Positions 47,278-59,801 of a stretch of DNA of 64,000 bases are shown here, piece by piece (positions within the stretch are counted from its first letter, which is position 1; every line of letters starts with the position of its first letter). The DNA comes from Escarpia spicata (Eukaryota > Annelida > Polychaeta > Sabellida > Siboglinidae). The notes beneath the pieces were generated by a model. That model was not told the origin of the DNA. It ran no database searches and saw only the letters and a program-made list of their open reading frames with translations. The translations under genes and the position numbers were made by a program. The stretch is from assembly GCA_963995525.1 (NCBI GenBank), contig OZ023210.1, positions 23,551,021-23,615,020 on the forward strand, given 5' to 3'.

Positions 47278-49370
47278 GAAAGGCACCACAGCCTTGTGTA
47301 CACCCGCCTTTATGCATCGATTTTTGTGTGTTGGGAACGTGGCTTGTGATTTCGTGATTTTATTGAAATTTAAACCTGTCCATCTTCAATTCTTTGTTGA
47401 GTTTTGTTTTGAAGGAGAGGATGTTTTCAGCGTTCACTGTTTGCTGAGAAAGGTTGTTCCAGTCTAGGAAGATGCGTTGTGAAAAGGAGTGTTTCCTAAT
47501 ATCTAGTCTGCTTGATGTCTTATACAATTTGTTGTTGTGGCCTCGTGTGCGGTTTGTTGTGATCATGAAGAAGTCCTCTTCATTGATGTCGTCGATGCCA
47601 TTGATGATTATGTAGACTTGGATCAGGTCTCCTCTTTTACTTCGGTACGCCAGACTTGGTAAGTTGAGATGTTTCAGCCTGTCTTCATAGTTCAAGTTTC
47701 TTATTTATAGAACCAGTTTGGTTGCTCTTCGTTGTGCTCTTTCAAGGGTGTTGATGTCTACGGCGTAGTGCGGGTTCCAGATGGAGTCGGCATAGTCAAG
47801 ATGTGGTCTCACTAGCGCTGTATATAATAATCGGAAGCTGCAACTGTCCAGATGTTTAAACGTGAGCTTGATGAGGCCTGTCATCTGGTTTGCCTTCTTC
47901 ACAATGGTGCCAATATACTGTCAGAATTTTAGGGATCTGTCGAACTAACGTTCTGTTTCTGACGTGCTGTCGATTTCTGACACTTTACCTGTCATCGTGT
48001 GGTGTTACGTTTCGGCTTGCCAAATGTCAGACGTTTGATGTTTGCATTTTGCTGGATTGAAATGTAACTGCCATTTCTCTTACCATGATGTTAGTTTGTT
48101 AATGTCTTCTTATAATATCTTTTTGTCCATTTCACACCCTACGTCTCGATATATTCTTGTATCATCAGCGAAGATCTTGAGTCCACTGTTTATACCGTTT
48201 GGTAGATCGTTGATGAACAGGATGAATAGAATGGGGCTAAGTACACTTCCCTGAGGTATGCCACTTGTGACCTCTGCCCATTCTGATAGCTTCCCATTTA
48301 CCACCACTTGTCTTCTTCCCGTTATGAAAGCTTCGATCCACGCTGTCACCTCTCCTTAGATGCCATAAGCAGTTAGTTTTTTTGCCTTTCGCAAGGTCAA
48401 GATATATTGTGTCTATACATCCGCCCGAGTCAATGGTGGTAGTCCAAGTCTCCATGACTTCTAGGAGTTGAGTGGTGCATGACGTTCCTGGTCTAAATCC
48501 ATGCTGATCTTTGTGGAACATGGTGTTCGTAGTCATGAGTCAGGAGATGGTCTCGAATAATGCTTTCCATAATCGTACATGCTACGCATGTCAAACTGAT
48601 TGGCCGGTAGTTGGAAGCGTGTCATTTTGAGTAATTTTTTGTGTAGCGCTGTTACGTGTGCTGTCTTCCATTGAGCTGGGAGCACTCCATCCTTCAATGA
48701 CCTGTTGAAGATCAAAAGGAGGGGCTCCATCAGTTCATTTCTCAGTTTATGTAAAACGTACGGGTGACATCTGTCTGGACCTGGTGACTTGTTTTTCTTT
48801 AAGTTGGTTAATTTAGCCAGGACTTCTTCTGCTGTGATTTCAATACTAATCAGCAGGTTTCCATTATGTCTGTCTTCGAGTGTCGGAATTTCCGTCACAT
48901 CTTCGTGTGATAACTCACTAGTGAAGAATTTGTTTAGTGTGTCTGCTTTCTCTTGGTCTGTGTTTGCTGTTGTGCCATCATCCAGGTCAAATTCATCCAC
49001 GGCAGACCTAACCTTTCTCCCATCTTGGACATAGCGCCAGAACTGTTTTGTCTCGGTGTACCTCTTCCAACTGTTGTACTTCTTTTTCACTTTCCTCATC
49101 GCATCGCTGTTCATCCACAAGCTTACATCTCTTTCCTGTCCCCTTCTTTTTCTTTGGTACGTGTTTGTCAGCCAGGTCTGAGAGTGTACTGTTCAGTTCT
49201 TGCCACATCTCATCCACACTTAGGTTACTCAGAGTCTCTTTCCAGTTTGTTTCTCTGAGTTTTTGCTTGATGTCAGTGTAGTTGCCTTTTTGAAACTGGT
49301 AACTTGTCTTGTCTTTACTAACTGAGAAACTCTGTTTTATGACATTGTTTACAAATACGTACTTCATAAT
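47278..49370 (-). mobile_element. Second LINE family, 5'-truncated
   Basis: A minus-strand non-LTR element of about 2 kb, lacking the endonuclease. It carries an ORF2 linker, complete but broken reverse transcriptase, and C-terminal region. The 3' boundary is uncertain: the last readable codons are near 47360 and the 3' UTR probably ends near 47278 beside a T-rich run. Confidence 0.85.
47360..49367 (-). pseudogene. LINE ORF2 reverse transcriptase, second family
   Basis: Minus-strand order: NYTDIKQKLRETNWKETLSN linker (49367-49008), KKNKSPGPDRCHPYVLH and FNRSLKDGVLPAQWKTAHVT (49120-48533), DQHGFRPGTSCTTQLLEVME then IDTIYLDLAKG (48536-48380, first catalytic region), ITGRRQVVVNGKLSEW, VTSGIPQGSVLSPILF and LKIFADDTRIYRDV (48349-48110, catalytic Asp pair intact), ALVRPHLDYADSIWNP thumb (47902-47705), and RGDLIQVYIIINGID with HSFSQRIFLDWNNL at the end (47695-47360). 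Frameshifts separate these blocks. Domain order and the SQR...WN.L ending place it near CR1/L2, but sequence differs strongly from copies 1-3. Confidence 0.88.
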
Positions 49371-49561
49371 TTATTGAATTATTAATTTTAGAATACATTT
49401 TAATATGTTAGAAATTATGTCTTGCATTTTAGTTACTTAATACACTGCTAGACTGCTGTCGGTCATCCGGTCTAGCTACTCATTGTTTAGAAATCTCCCC
49501 ACAGTACAGTGGCACGAGCTGCTCGCCAGAGATAACGACATCACTTCAGTGAATGTATCAG
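49371..49561. other. Spacer
   Basis: Short unassigned stretch between the LINE and SINE copy F. Confidence 0.4.
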
Positions 49562-49885
49562 TTTGTGGAGTGCAGTAGCGCAGTAAATAAGGGATGGGAC
49601 TCCCAATCGAGAGAGCCGAAGTTCGAATTATGTGCTGCCTTGTCGAAGCTTGGTCAAGTGTGTTCACTCTACGTTGCTCCAGTTCACTCAGCTGTATGAA
49701 GAGGTGGATTTATGTGTATGAATAATATTCGCGTGCTAATTGCAGGGTGGCTGAATGCTTCACAGAGTATTCGAAATGGTGTTCGATTGAACAGGTTTGG
49801 ATGGGAGTAAACTGCAAAATGCTTTGAATTGTACTAAGGACTGGATACTGCACTATATAAGAACTTACATTTTCATTACTGACGT
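49562..49885 (+). mobile_element. tRNA-derived SINE, copy F
   Basis: Head TGTGGAGTGCAGTAGCGCAG, decayed B box GAAGTTCGAATTATGTGCTG, then CACTCTACGTTGCTCCAGTT and CTCAGCTGTATGAA, a deletion of the GAGTACCTGGCT block, and tail ACTGGATACTGCACTATATA. Confidence 0.8.
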
Positions 49886-50334
49886 AATACAAAAAAAACG
49901 AGCAAAGACCACGGACGAACATGATGGTCAATGTTCACAGTCACGTTCCTTTGACCGATGTGTGGTGAGTGTTGTTTATAGACCCCATGCTGCTGCGGTA
50001 CATGGTTAATACAACCCAATTTGTAATGTTCCGATGTTGTTATAAAAGTAAACCAATTTAGTAAAACGTAATCCAAAAAATGTTGTAACATTTCACATCG
50101 TCGTGCCGGTATACTCGGGCACAGCTGTGACCATAATAACATTACGTGGCAGTGTATTTTGTGTTTTTCTTTCTCTAACCATTAAATTTGTACTGACCAT
50201 TATTTGACATTTGTTCCCTGGTTTTTCTATGTCATATTATCACGACGATAGTTTCCTGTTTGTCGATGGCTGCGTCGATATTCTCTCAGAAAACTCAACA
50301 TTGCTCTATGTGCAGCACAGCGGATGTGATTTAG
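49886..50334. other. No gene seen
   Basis: No recognisable coding sequence. Confidence 0.4.
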
Positions 50335-50440
50335 ACAATGACGTCACTAGACAGCGACTTCCCGTTTACTTCGGCTGGCATTATCGAATCACGTAAGCGT
50401 CCGTAGCAAACGGGAAGTCGCTGTCTAGTGACCTTATTGT
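50335..50440. repeat. Inverted repeat with perfect 24-bp core
   Basis: Arms 50344-50367 and 50408-50431 are perfect reverse complements (core CTAGACAGCGACTTCCCG), with 40 bp between them. Weaker pairing continues outward (ACAATGACG against CCTTATTGT). Perfect arms imply recent formation, gene conversion or selection. Confidence 0.85.
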
Positions 50441-51424
50441 TTACGTTTACGACGAGAGCTCGATTATCGGACTTCTATAATTCTCCTTTCCATTTTCAAA
50501 TATTCGTTTGTGCATAAATGCAGGAGTATACTGGCCTTTTTCGCCCGACCAGACCAGACCAGACCAGACTCCCGCCGACTGCAGTGTATACTAATCTATA
50601 CCGACTGTGCCATACTCGAAGCCGTCGTGACGTCATAATCACGTAAACGAGAAAATTTTCAACTACATCATAATCGGGGCTAGTCGCTCTCAATCTAACA
50701 ACTTCGAATTTACATGATTATGACGTCACATCAGCTTCGATTATGACTCAGTCGGTGTATACACCAAGGAGCCTCTATTTGGATAGGAGGCGTCACTCAG
50801 CGAGAAAATGGCAGTCTGCACTGAAGGTTTTTGTCCGCCATTCAGGAGGCAAGCGCATGCGCTTGCGGGACCGACCAGCGGGCGATGTTAGCGTATTTAT
50901 TCAGTCACCTCATCAGAATAATCACCAAGCTGTGATGCGTCATATAAAATGTAAGATATTAAAGTAATCCTTGAAGTTGTTTAGCTATTACAATTCAAAA
51001 TAATGAACTTTGCGAACAAATCACGTAGAAACGTTGCATTTGTTTACTGAGCCAACTGAACGTCGTCGTGTTTCATCAGAATAATCATCAAGCTATACCA
51101 CTTCTTATATAATTAAAATATTGAGGTTATCGTTGAAAACGTTGAGCAATGATAATGCAAAGAACTGCATTTTCTGCAGGCGTATGGTCTGGCTTGGCGC
51201 AACTCCAGAATGGCGGACGAACTGCTTACGTACTTTTCTCGAACAATGTAGATAGGGAGCGCTGCACCGTCTTGTATTGATATACGGTCTTTGGTATACA
51301 TACCGCAATCGGGATGAGTTTGGTTTGGTATGAAAAAGTACCAGTGTATCCCGGCCGCCTTTGGAAATACGGTGACGGTGTAGAGTAACTGCGCGAATAC
51401 TGTTCGCACACAAATATTCACCAC
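50441..51424. other. Partly duplicated non-coding DNA
   Basis: A (GACCA)n run is at 50548-50571. Segment 50905-50965 resembles 51073-51135 (CATCAGAATAATCA(C/T)CAAGCT, then TATA..ATTAAA), a diverged local duplication. Confidence 0.45.
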
Positions 51425-51580
51425 AGTCTATAGTCAGGTACTCAGTCATGCAGCTGAGTGAAGTGGAGCAACATAAAGTGAACGAACTTGTCGGAGGTTC
51501 GAAACGGCAGCACAAGATTCAAATCCGGGTTCTCTCGATTGAGAGTGCGATTCTCTAATCACTGCGACACTGCGCTCCGA
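51425..51580 (-). mobile_element. SINE head fragment, copy G
   Basis: The reverse complement holds GGAGCGCAGTGTCGCAGTGA, then CGGATTTGAATCTTGTGCTG (B box), CACTTTATGTTGCTCCACTT and ATGACTGAGTACCTGACTAT. Only the 5' half of the SINE is present. Confidence 0.75.
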
Positions 51581-53129
51581 TATATACAACAGTGATGTTA
51601 TTGTAGATTTCGTTTTGTATCATGATAATGTTAAATTGGCCTTTCCGTTGTCGGCGGTCATAAACGAATTGCCAGTTGTTGCTATGAGACGTTTACTGTG
51701 TTACAGTAAATAAAGAACACGGATATCATGGCATGTAAGCACAGTTGAACGGGACCGCACACGGACAGTACAATCACCAGCAACACACGCACTGCATCCG
51801 ACTGGATGAACCGAACCAGTTAAGCAACAATAACAACGAATAGTTCGCTCAGCTGTCAGAACACGTGACGATACTAAATATCAACCCCATTATGCAACCG
51901 CCCATTTTCACGACTTACCGGACACTGCAGGAAATGGCAAACAAGAGAATGTGGATTTATGCACGGAGCATACCGTTTCTGTGTCATTAATTCCATCGTG
52001 GCCAGAAGACGCACTAGCAAACACATCGACGTATTACACTGACTAAAACTAAATATAATTAGCCATCTACACGAAACACTGAATCTTCATATTCGTCATG
52101 TGGCACTGTTTCCATCTTAATGCAAAGCTTCTACATTTTCTCCTTGCTTCCTTGGGGGTGGGGGGTCCATGTCACTCCATTGGTAGCTTCTTTCGCTTTT
52201 CTTCTTAACTCTCTCCACATCACTTTGTTGTCCACAGCGACTTTCTCATGGTTCTGGTTTATATATATATATATATTTCGTAGATTCAACAGTAGATTCA
52301 TTGAAATGTAAATATATTCCACAAAATGTAAAGCTAACATATACTTCGACTGTTGAATCTACGTCCAAAAAAGTCAGATCCAGGAGCAAGTGCTCCCCTT
52401 GCCCCCCTCCCACGGACGCCTATGTCCTGCCCATCTATCTCATTCTGTTATTTTCGTCTTTAGGTGTTTGTTTTGAAGTCAGCCCCTCATAACATGTGAT
52501 CGAAAAATAAACGATGTACGATAAACACAAAACAACTTAGCTCAATCCAAAAGCAAACAATATGATATAGTGCCAGTGTCAGAGAAGTTGCGTTGGTGTC
52601 AAAATAATAAAGCAAAGAGGTATGCCCCGGGGTGAAAGGAAAATCTCTTTGATGTGTATTAAATGTCTATTAGATCTTGACATTAATCCAAAACAAATAA
52701 CATAAAAAGGTTAGCAAGGGGAGGAAACGCAAAGCTCTTTGGTGCGTGCTATATACGGATATTATAAGATATCTTTTTAGATTAAATCCGCAGCCAACCG
52801 ACGCCGTTAGCTGGATCAGCTGCGCATACAACAGACTTAGACTCTAGATCAAAACGAATGATGATATATTTGCTTTTACAATACCATCGCTCTTGGCACT
52901 GGGTCTTCGTAGACAGCAAAGCTTACCTGAGCCGTGAATGACATCGTGTTTGAACATAATAGTGTATTAATACATTTCATGCCGGCTGACCTTGTTTTAA
53001 ATTTAGCATACGTTGTTGTTCTCGTCTTGTTTCCCTGTCTGTCAGGGGTGAGGCTGGCCTCGATTCCGATCCTCCATGTCTGCTATCTTATTTTATTGTC
53101 TTCTTTTCCCCTCTAACTTTCGCTTTCGT
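51581..53129. other. No gene; short hairpin
   Basis: 14-bp arms CGTAGATTCAACAG (52278) and CTGTTGAATCTACG (about 52350) flank an AT-rich stretch next to a (TA)n run. Otherwise unassigned. Confidence 0.4.
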
Positions 53130-53400
53130 TCTCCACTCCTCTCCCAATCTTCGAAGTATCTCTTTATTCAGTCGTCCCATCGCAGTCTAGGTCTGCCTTG
53201 AGTCATTTCCCCTTCCACTCTCTGGACATCTGCTTGTTTGCCAACTGTTCTACTTCTATTCTCTCCGCATGCTCAGCCTTCTTCAGTCGAGTCATCACCA
53301 GCTTCTTAAAGCGCTCTCTTACTCCAGCCTCATCGACGAAATTCTGGTAATTCGCGGTCTTTCGGTTGAACGTGTAACATACACGTAATGTTGCCTGCAT
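53130..53400 (-). pseudogene. Possible LINE-like C-terminal scrap
   Basis: The minus-strand reading RVEVEQLANKQMSREWKG (slightly paraphrased by frame) is followed in the next frame by MTQGRPRLRWDD, a stop, then IKRYFEDWERSGERKR. GRP..RW.D near a basic helix is common near the end of LINE ORF2 proteins, but the match is short and could be chance. No catalytic motif is present. Confidence 0.25.
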
Positions 53401-53545
53401 ATATAGCTACTTCCGGTAGAGCGGATTGTTAAAGATTAATTGACTCGATGCTCTTGATCTCCAAACACGGATAAGAAACGCTGGTCTTCAGGCTTCAGTC
53501 GGCGTTACTCCAAACAGCCCCTTCACGAGCTAGCATAGGAGTGTT

Positions 53546-53595
53546 GGTGCGGTGCGGTGCGGTGCGGTGCGGTGCGGTGCGGTGCGGTGCGGTGC
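53546..53595. repeat. (GGTGC)10 pentanucleotide repeat
   Basis: Ten perfect head-to-tail GGTGC copies. Perfect short repeats of this type are usually length-polymorphic. Confidence 0.95.
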
Positions 53596-53830
53596 GCACT
53601 GTGTAGGTGTATGAACACGATGTAAGCATAGATAATAATTATATGAAGGCAAGAGTGCAAGAGAAACCATTGTTGAGTATTTTACTTGTCTGAAAGCGTA
53701 CTGATACAGCCATTGGTCAGCAGTTATAACAAGAAAAAGAAAGAAGACCAGTACCCTGCCGTGATTTTGACGTACATTGTCATATCATGATGTGGACGGT
53801 CATGAAGCGATCATTAACGCAAACAATAAT

Positions 53831-53924
53831 ACACACACGCACCCCCCCCCCCCCACACACACACATACAAGCATACACACACTTACACACGCACACACAG
53901 ACACACACACGCACACACACACAT

Positions 53925-53960
<36 letters not shown>

Positions 53961-54229
53961 ACACAAGCATACACACGCACACACAGACACACACACACAC
54001 ACACACATACACGCACATACACACACAAGCATACACACACATACACACGCACACACACACATACACACACAAGCATACACACACACATACACGCACACAT
54101 ACACACACAAGCATACACACGCACACACACACACATACAAACACGACACACACACCCACACAAACACAGACACACAAAACGAACAAACACACGCACGCAC
54201 TCACGCACACACACACATACACACTGACA
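53831..54229. repeat. CA-rich microsatellite with longer period
   Basis: Mostly ACAC with recurring GCATACACAC and AAGCATACAC words, and a C11 run near the left end. Five overlapping ORFs of over 100 codons on both strands are artefacts. Confidence 0.95.
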
Positions 54230-55126
54230 CGACAATGTGGAATGTTACAAAGCGTTATTATACCTCGATTTATTATAAAATAAATTGTTATTAAAACATA
54301 GACAACGTTTCACAAAATGGTATCTATTTTATAACAACATCCGTACTTATTACAAATCCACTCCTAATAATCATATCCCGCAGCAGAACAGGGTCTATAA
54401 AGTACACCCGTCACATGTCGATCAAAAGAAAACAATTGTGACCATCCGTGACAATAGTCCGTTGTCGGTAGATGGATTGGAAGCGGCAGCGTGTTCTCTC
54501 CACCCTTTCACGCCCTGCGTCAATGACGTCACATCCGTTGTTTTACTGTTCGTGCGGTGTGCCACATACGGGTCGCATAAGATCTCGCCGATCTTCGTCT
54601 CTTCGCCTCCTTGATGCTGTTCCCCACGGCAGCGCAGCAGTCCCCCTGTTCTTCATTCGTAGTTCCTTGCAATGTTGTTTTGCCGTACCTCTTTCTGTTT
54701 TCTTCAGGCATACGGGTTAGCGCTGTTTCCCCCGCCCTGTACCAAATTCATTGGTTAAATGCTTTTATATCTGGCGAGCATATTAGAGCAAATGACCTCT
54801 TTCCTGCCGGAGTATTATCGGGAGATTTTAAACATTTGACAATTTGTTAGACAGCTAGATCGACTGCTGTGTAGCAGTGATAAACATTTTGCGATTGTCT
54901 TCCTCTTAGCATAGTTTACAACAGTAGTAGGCCATCATACAAATGCGCATTTGGTCGCAACAGCGGCCCAAACTTGGTTTAAAATGCATCAGTCCCCGAG
55001 CTTCATCCATGGAGATTTTAAAAAGGGAGTAATCAGTGATTAAACAAACCTTCTTGCATTGATTGTATCGAGATTCGGTTGATAGCTTCCAATATAAGTT
55101 GCGAAACGCTTCCAAGAAGCTGAGTT
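54230..55126. other. No recognisable gene
   Basis: Overlapping short ORFs at 54285-54850 on both strands match nothing I know. Confidence 0.4.
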
Positions 55127-55518
55127 GAGAAGTCCTGTAAAAGGAGTACCACCACACATCAGATCATAACTTGAGTACATCAAATATACAATGAGAAGTC
55201 CTGTAAAAGGAGTACCATCACACATCAGATCATAACTTGAGTACATCAAATATACAATGAGAAGTCCTGTAAAAGGAGTACCATCACACAATAAAACATA
55301 ATTGAGTACATCAGATATACAATGAGAAGTCCTGTAAAGGACTACCACCACACATCAGAACATAACTTGAGTACATCAAATATACAATGAGAAGTCCTGT
55401 AAAGGAGTACCATCACACATCAAAACATAACTTTGAGTGCATCAAATATACAATGAGAAGTCCTGTAAAGGACTACCACCACACATCAGAACATAACTTG
55501 AGTACATCAGATATACAA
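55127..55518. repeat. 65-66 bp tandem array, six units
   Basis: Units start at 55127, 55193, 55259, 55324, 55389 and 55455 with GAGAAGTCCTGTAAA, followed by GGA(G)TACCA(C/T)CACACATC and TTGAGTACATCA.ATATACAA. Variants (AAAAGGAG versus AAAGGAC) alternate between units. Short ORFs appear on both strands but no known protein repeat is visible. Confidence 0.95.
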
Positions 55519-55856
55519 CCAGCTGACATTGCCAGACGGGTAAAATCGAAGGTTTACAGTAAACACACGGCCGAAGGTATTGGCTGGATGAGGCGATATT
55601 GCTCGAGGGTGCAATTAGTGGCAGACTACAACGACAGCTCGCTTTAAACTGAACATTATCTTAATAAGTCGCAAGTATTGTGTCTTTGCAAACGGAGAGA
55701 AAAATGCAAAGGTTACAGTTAAGAGCATAATGCTACGCTAACCTTGCAAAATTCTAGAGGCGATGCCAAACAGACAGCCTCATTGTGATCATGACAATGT
55801 TCAATATATATATAGGTGCGGGTGGACATAACCGAAAACGTCGAAAGAATGTAATG
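55519..55856. other. No gene seen
   Basis: Short spacer between tandem arrays. Confidence 0.4.
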
Positions 55857-56222
<366 letters not shown>

Positions 56223-57521
56223 TATAGAGAGGGGGGCTTACAGTGTCTCAGTTCTGCCATATTACGTTCTGTCGGTCGGAGAGAGTGAGCTAAGCCACGG
56301 AGGACAAGCCAAAGCCAAGGGTGTACTTTAGAACCCGGATAAGCAGAGACAACAACATCCGAACGTCGTTGGCTACTGGAGGAAAACAACGAATAAGACT
56401 ACTTAGTATTGAGGTATACAACGTCAATGTTAAGATAAAATGTCGAGAAAAATATAACATATTTTCTGTTCACGACAAACCATTTAACGAGTTTCTGAAT
56501 CGTGATTACCTGACGTTTACCGAGCCGTGTAATTGTCACCGTTATCTTTCTATTCAAGTTTTTTTATTTTGTGAAAATGGCGTCCGAATCATGCCGGGCG
56601 TTTACTCGATTATTATATCTGTCAATTCTACGGCGAGTTATTATCAGCGCTAACCGGATGTGCAAGAAAATACAGACGGGAAACAGAACCTTTATAATTA
56701 TATGACGTCATTTTCTGCGGTTTTCTAGTCGTGACGGAAGGCAGTGTCAACACATACACTGAACTTATACGCAACCTGCCACCGCGAACTAGGTGTTATA
56801 TCTCACTGACCTATTTTGCAATCAAGCCAAAAATATCTACCTGTCTAAGTCTTGTCTCATAAATGTTGCGATGTTTGCAGCAATGCACACCTAACAATCT
56901 CACCTTTTAATGTCCGGTTCATTTTCCTCAACTAATAAACCAAACTAATATATGTATGTATATATATATATATATACACACACACCGTGTACATACACTG
57001 TATATGTATTGTTTTTCACATTTCTCAATTTTAAAACCAATCTTTTTTAATCAAAACGCCACTTTTTGGTAATTTACTTCATCATTAGCAATACATCAAA
57101 GAATAGTGCAGAAATATACAACATTTCATTTAATAATTTTTCTAATGTTTACATTATCATCGAGAAGAAGCATCATGGCAGCACAAAGATAACCTTGCGG
57201 GTCACAGACGCAGGGATCGTCAGTTTTGCAGCAACGCTGCGCCGTGTCTCTTGAGAGACACGGCTCCTGAACGATATGCATCTATCTCCGAAGCGAGAAA
57301 TCAGACGCTGTCCCAGCGACAGTCTAGTATATCTAACTTTGATCTTATCGACGTGCCTTGGGAAATGCGTCTGTGCCCAGATAGCGGACATCGTCCCACG
57401 GGGCAGTCAAGGGACCATATTATCTATTATTTACTGGACTCAATTGCTTTACCCACAAAAGGTTTCTTTGAAAATGTGGATTGTGTTTTAAGAATGTTAT
57501 GCTTTGGCCAACTGGCCTATC
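56223..57521. other. No recognisable gene; TA/CA run
   Basis: (TA)n and (CA)n at 56950-56987. A palindrome with 11-bp arms at 57241-57264 (GCCGTGTCTCT, two bases, AGAGACACGGC). ORFs 57066-57254, 57173-57391 (minus) and 57251-57649 are unassigned. Confidence 0.4.
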
Positions 57522-57625
57522 CACCACGTGACTTGTTTATTAGCAAAAGATACATCAAACCACCAAGAAATGGATGCCGAACACGTGATACGTTCGGTCA
57601 TTCTGCCGTATACTTTGTTGACCTT
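57522..57625 (+). repeat. Short dispersed repeat R4, copy 4
   Basis: CACGTGACTTGTTTATTAGC, AAGAAATGGATGCCGAACAC and CATTCTGCCGTATA align with 8801-8890 in order. Confidence 0.55.
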
Positions 57626-58071
57626 GTGGTCCAAAAAGTTTTATTTTAGACAGAACATACAGCAACATTTTATAAGTACCCACTGTATGCGGAAATGTTT
57701 TATTCTAGGAAACATCATGCCCCAATAACAATGCAACTCATATATATATATATTATATATATATATGGAATTAGAACAAATTCACTGGACACGTCATTCC
57801 ATTATTGGATCCGCTACGTCACAGTTTACGTACGTCACAACTAGAAGTATGACCTACGTCAAGCTTTGCAGTTGCCAACGTTGTTGATAATGGTCATATT
57901 TATTCATTCCAAGATTGGAAAACACATTTGAGTATATCACAGCAAATATATATATATATGGCTGCCGTAGCGAAACCTGTACGTTTTTGTTTGTGTGTGC
58001 GTGTGTGCGTGTGTGCGTGTGCGCGTGTGCGTGCGTGCATGTCTGCGTGCTCGAATATGTGAAAGAAAAGT

Positions 58072-58140
58072 CCTCGCGCAGTAATTGCAGTGTGGCAGAA
58101 TGCTTGAGATGGTGTTTGAAAGGAGAAGTGTTAAACGAAT
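58072..58140 (+). mobile_element. SINE tail fragment, copy H
   Basis: CGCGCAGTAATTGCAGTGTG and GCAGAATGCTTGAGATGGTG match the middle of the SINE body (compare 8635-8690). A GTGTGC microsatellite lies directly upstream. Confidence 0.55.
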
Positions 58141-59708
58141 TGAGATTACCCAGATAAGTGCATATGATAGATACGGGGAACATATTAACTCGGTCCGTTC
58201 AATGGCCGTTTTACGAGATATTTTCTAATTATTTGCGATGCATTTCCAAGATTACGACGCACCTGGCTTTCGTGTAGCCCGTCCCACCGGCGAACAAGCG
58301 GTCGCCAGGGGTTTAGCGTAGGCTTCGTGCACAACGGGCCGTCCAACTTTGACGTATCGTTAACGAAACGTATCTCGTTGATACATCAGCGAGAATGACC
58401 GTATGGAACGGACAAGTTAGTGACGTTGCCCTTATCTCTGGTGAACTCAGGATATTGTCGCGACGTTTGCATAATCTAAACACGTCAATATAACACCCGA
58501 CACAGAATTGAGAAAGTAGTTTATAAGACGCGGTGGTGTAGAAGTTGACAGTGTCGCATAACATTAAGGGTCTGTGTATATAAAGTCATTTCCTTTTTCG
58601 TTTTTAAATTTGTGATCAAAAAAGGAAAAAAGCAAACAATGTTCGTTTTTCGTTTTCATATTTGAAGTACGAAAAACGAATACAATCTACTATTCGCGGT
58701 ATTTCTAATACATGTTAGAAAAACAAAACAACGATAAAATCAACCGTTTATCGTTTTCACTGCATCAGAACGAAAAATGAAATACGACTGCATCGCCACT
58801 CGTTTTTCGTTTTTGCACTTAGGCAAAAAAAGTTGGTGGCTTCGGCGAGACAATTCGGTCGCACTAGCGACATTTTGAAAACAAATTCGCTGAAATTGCA
58901 TCGTCGCTGATGTGGTATCGTTGCCACACGACAAATACGGGCAAATATTGGTCGTTTCGGAGCCGTTGTTTTATGAAAGGTTTCGACTACAAAATTAATT
59001 ATACTCAAATTTTCGTGGTAAACTACTTTGTTAATTATTATGTTTAGCAGAACTACATAAATTAATACTAGTATTTCAGATTGTACTATATTGGGAAAGT
59101 GCTTTAAAATCTAAATAATAGTAAAGCACATTTGAATGCAAAGATCGGTATTTTGAAAAACATTCTCGAATTAAACGTTGCATTCTGAGATCGCTCGTAT
59201 TTTAAATTAAATTAAACTGTTCTGTGATTCATGCCCCATACAATATCATACACTATATATCATTTTCTTCAACTCCATATAGCTTTGTTCACGTACTAGG
59301 CAATTTTAAGATAAAACGGCGTCAAAGATTAACAAATATATCCGCGTGCCATATTCCGCTTAAAATACGTGGCCACCGGTAATTTTGGCAAAGCACAATT
59401 TATCAAATAACTTAACAAATGCCAACTAATACGTATGGCAGCAAATAGCTCATTCTACAATGCAACTTTAAAATCACAAAATCTGACCCTTGTACAAGAT
59501 GTAATCGGTACATAATTTCTAGTTAGATAATATGATTGTAAACAATCATGTACAATTTCGCAAGTAATAGGTTACCCCTAATTTGTTGCGTTTTCTGTAC
59601 AAATATCAGCTTCTTTTTCAAAACGTCACTCCACTAGCGTCTAACTATAATCCAACGGGACAGACGGACAGGCATCCTCGTAATATATATATATATATAT
59701 ATATATCT
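58141..59708. other. No gene; repeated CGTTTTTCG words
   Basis: Between 58590 and 58825 the words CGTTTTTCGTTTT and CGAAAAACGAA recur on both strands, giving several possible stems. No transposon ends could be fixed. The rest is AT-rich and unassigned. Confidence 0.4.
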
Positions 59709-59801
59709 CGAAAATAGTTACCCGATTAATAATCTAATATATATATATATATATATTATATATACATATATATTAGATTATTAATCGGGTAACTATTTTC
59801 G
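59709..59801. repeat. Perfect 32-bp-arm AT-rich hairpin
   Basis: Arms 59709-59740 and 59770-59801 are perfect reverse complements (core ATAGTTACCCGATTAATAAT), with (TA)n in the loop. Such arms can extrude as a cruciform. It lies about 320 bp left of the pogo element. Confidence 0.9.

Noticed and set aside
53130..53400. Full LINE ORF2 end
   Set aside because: Only a GRPRLRW-like motif supports it. Kept as a low-confidence feature and not counted as a finding.
53777..54283. Five overlapping ORFs of over 100 codons on both strands
   Set aside because: They consist of His-Thr or Cys-Val runs from a CA microsatellite.
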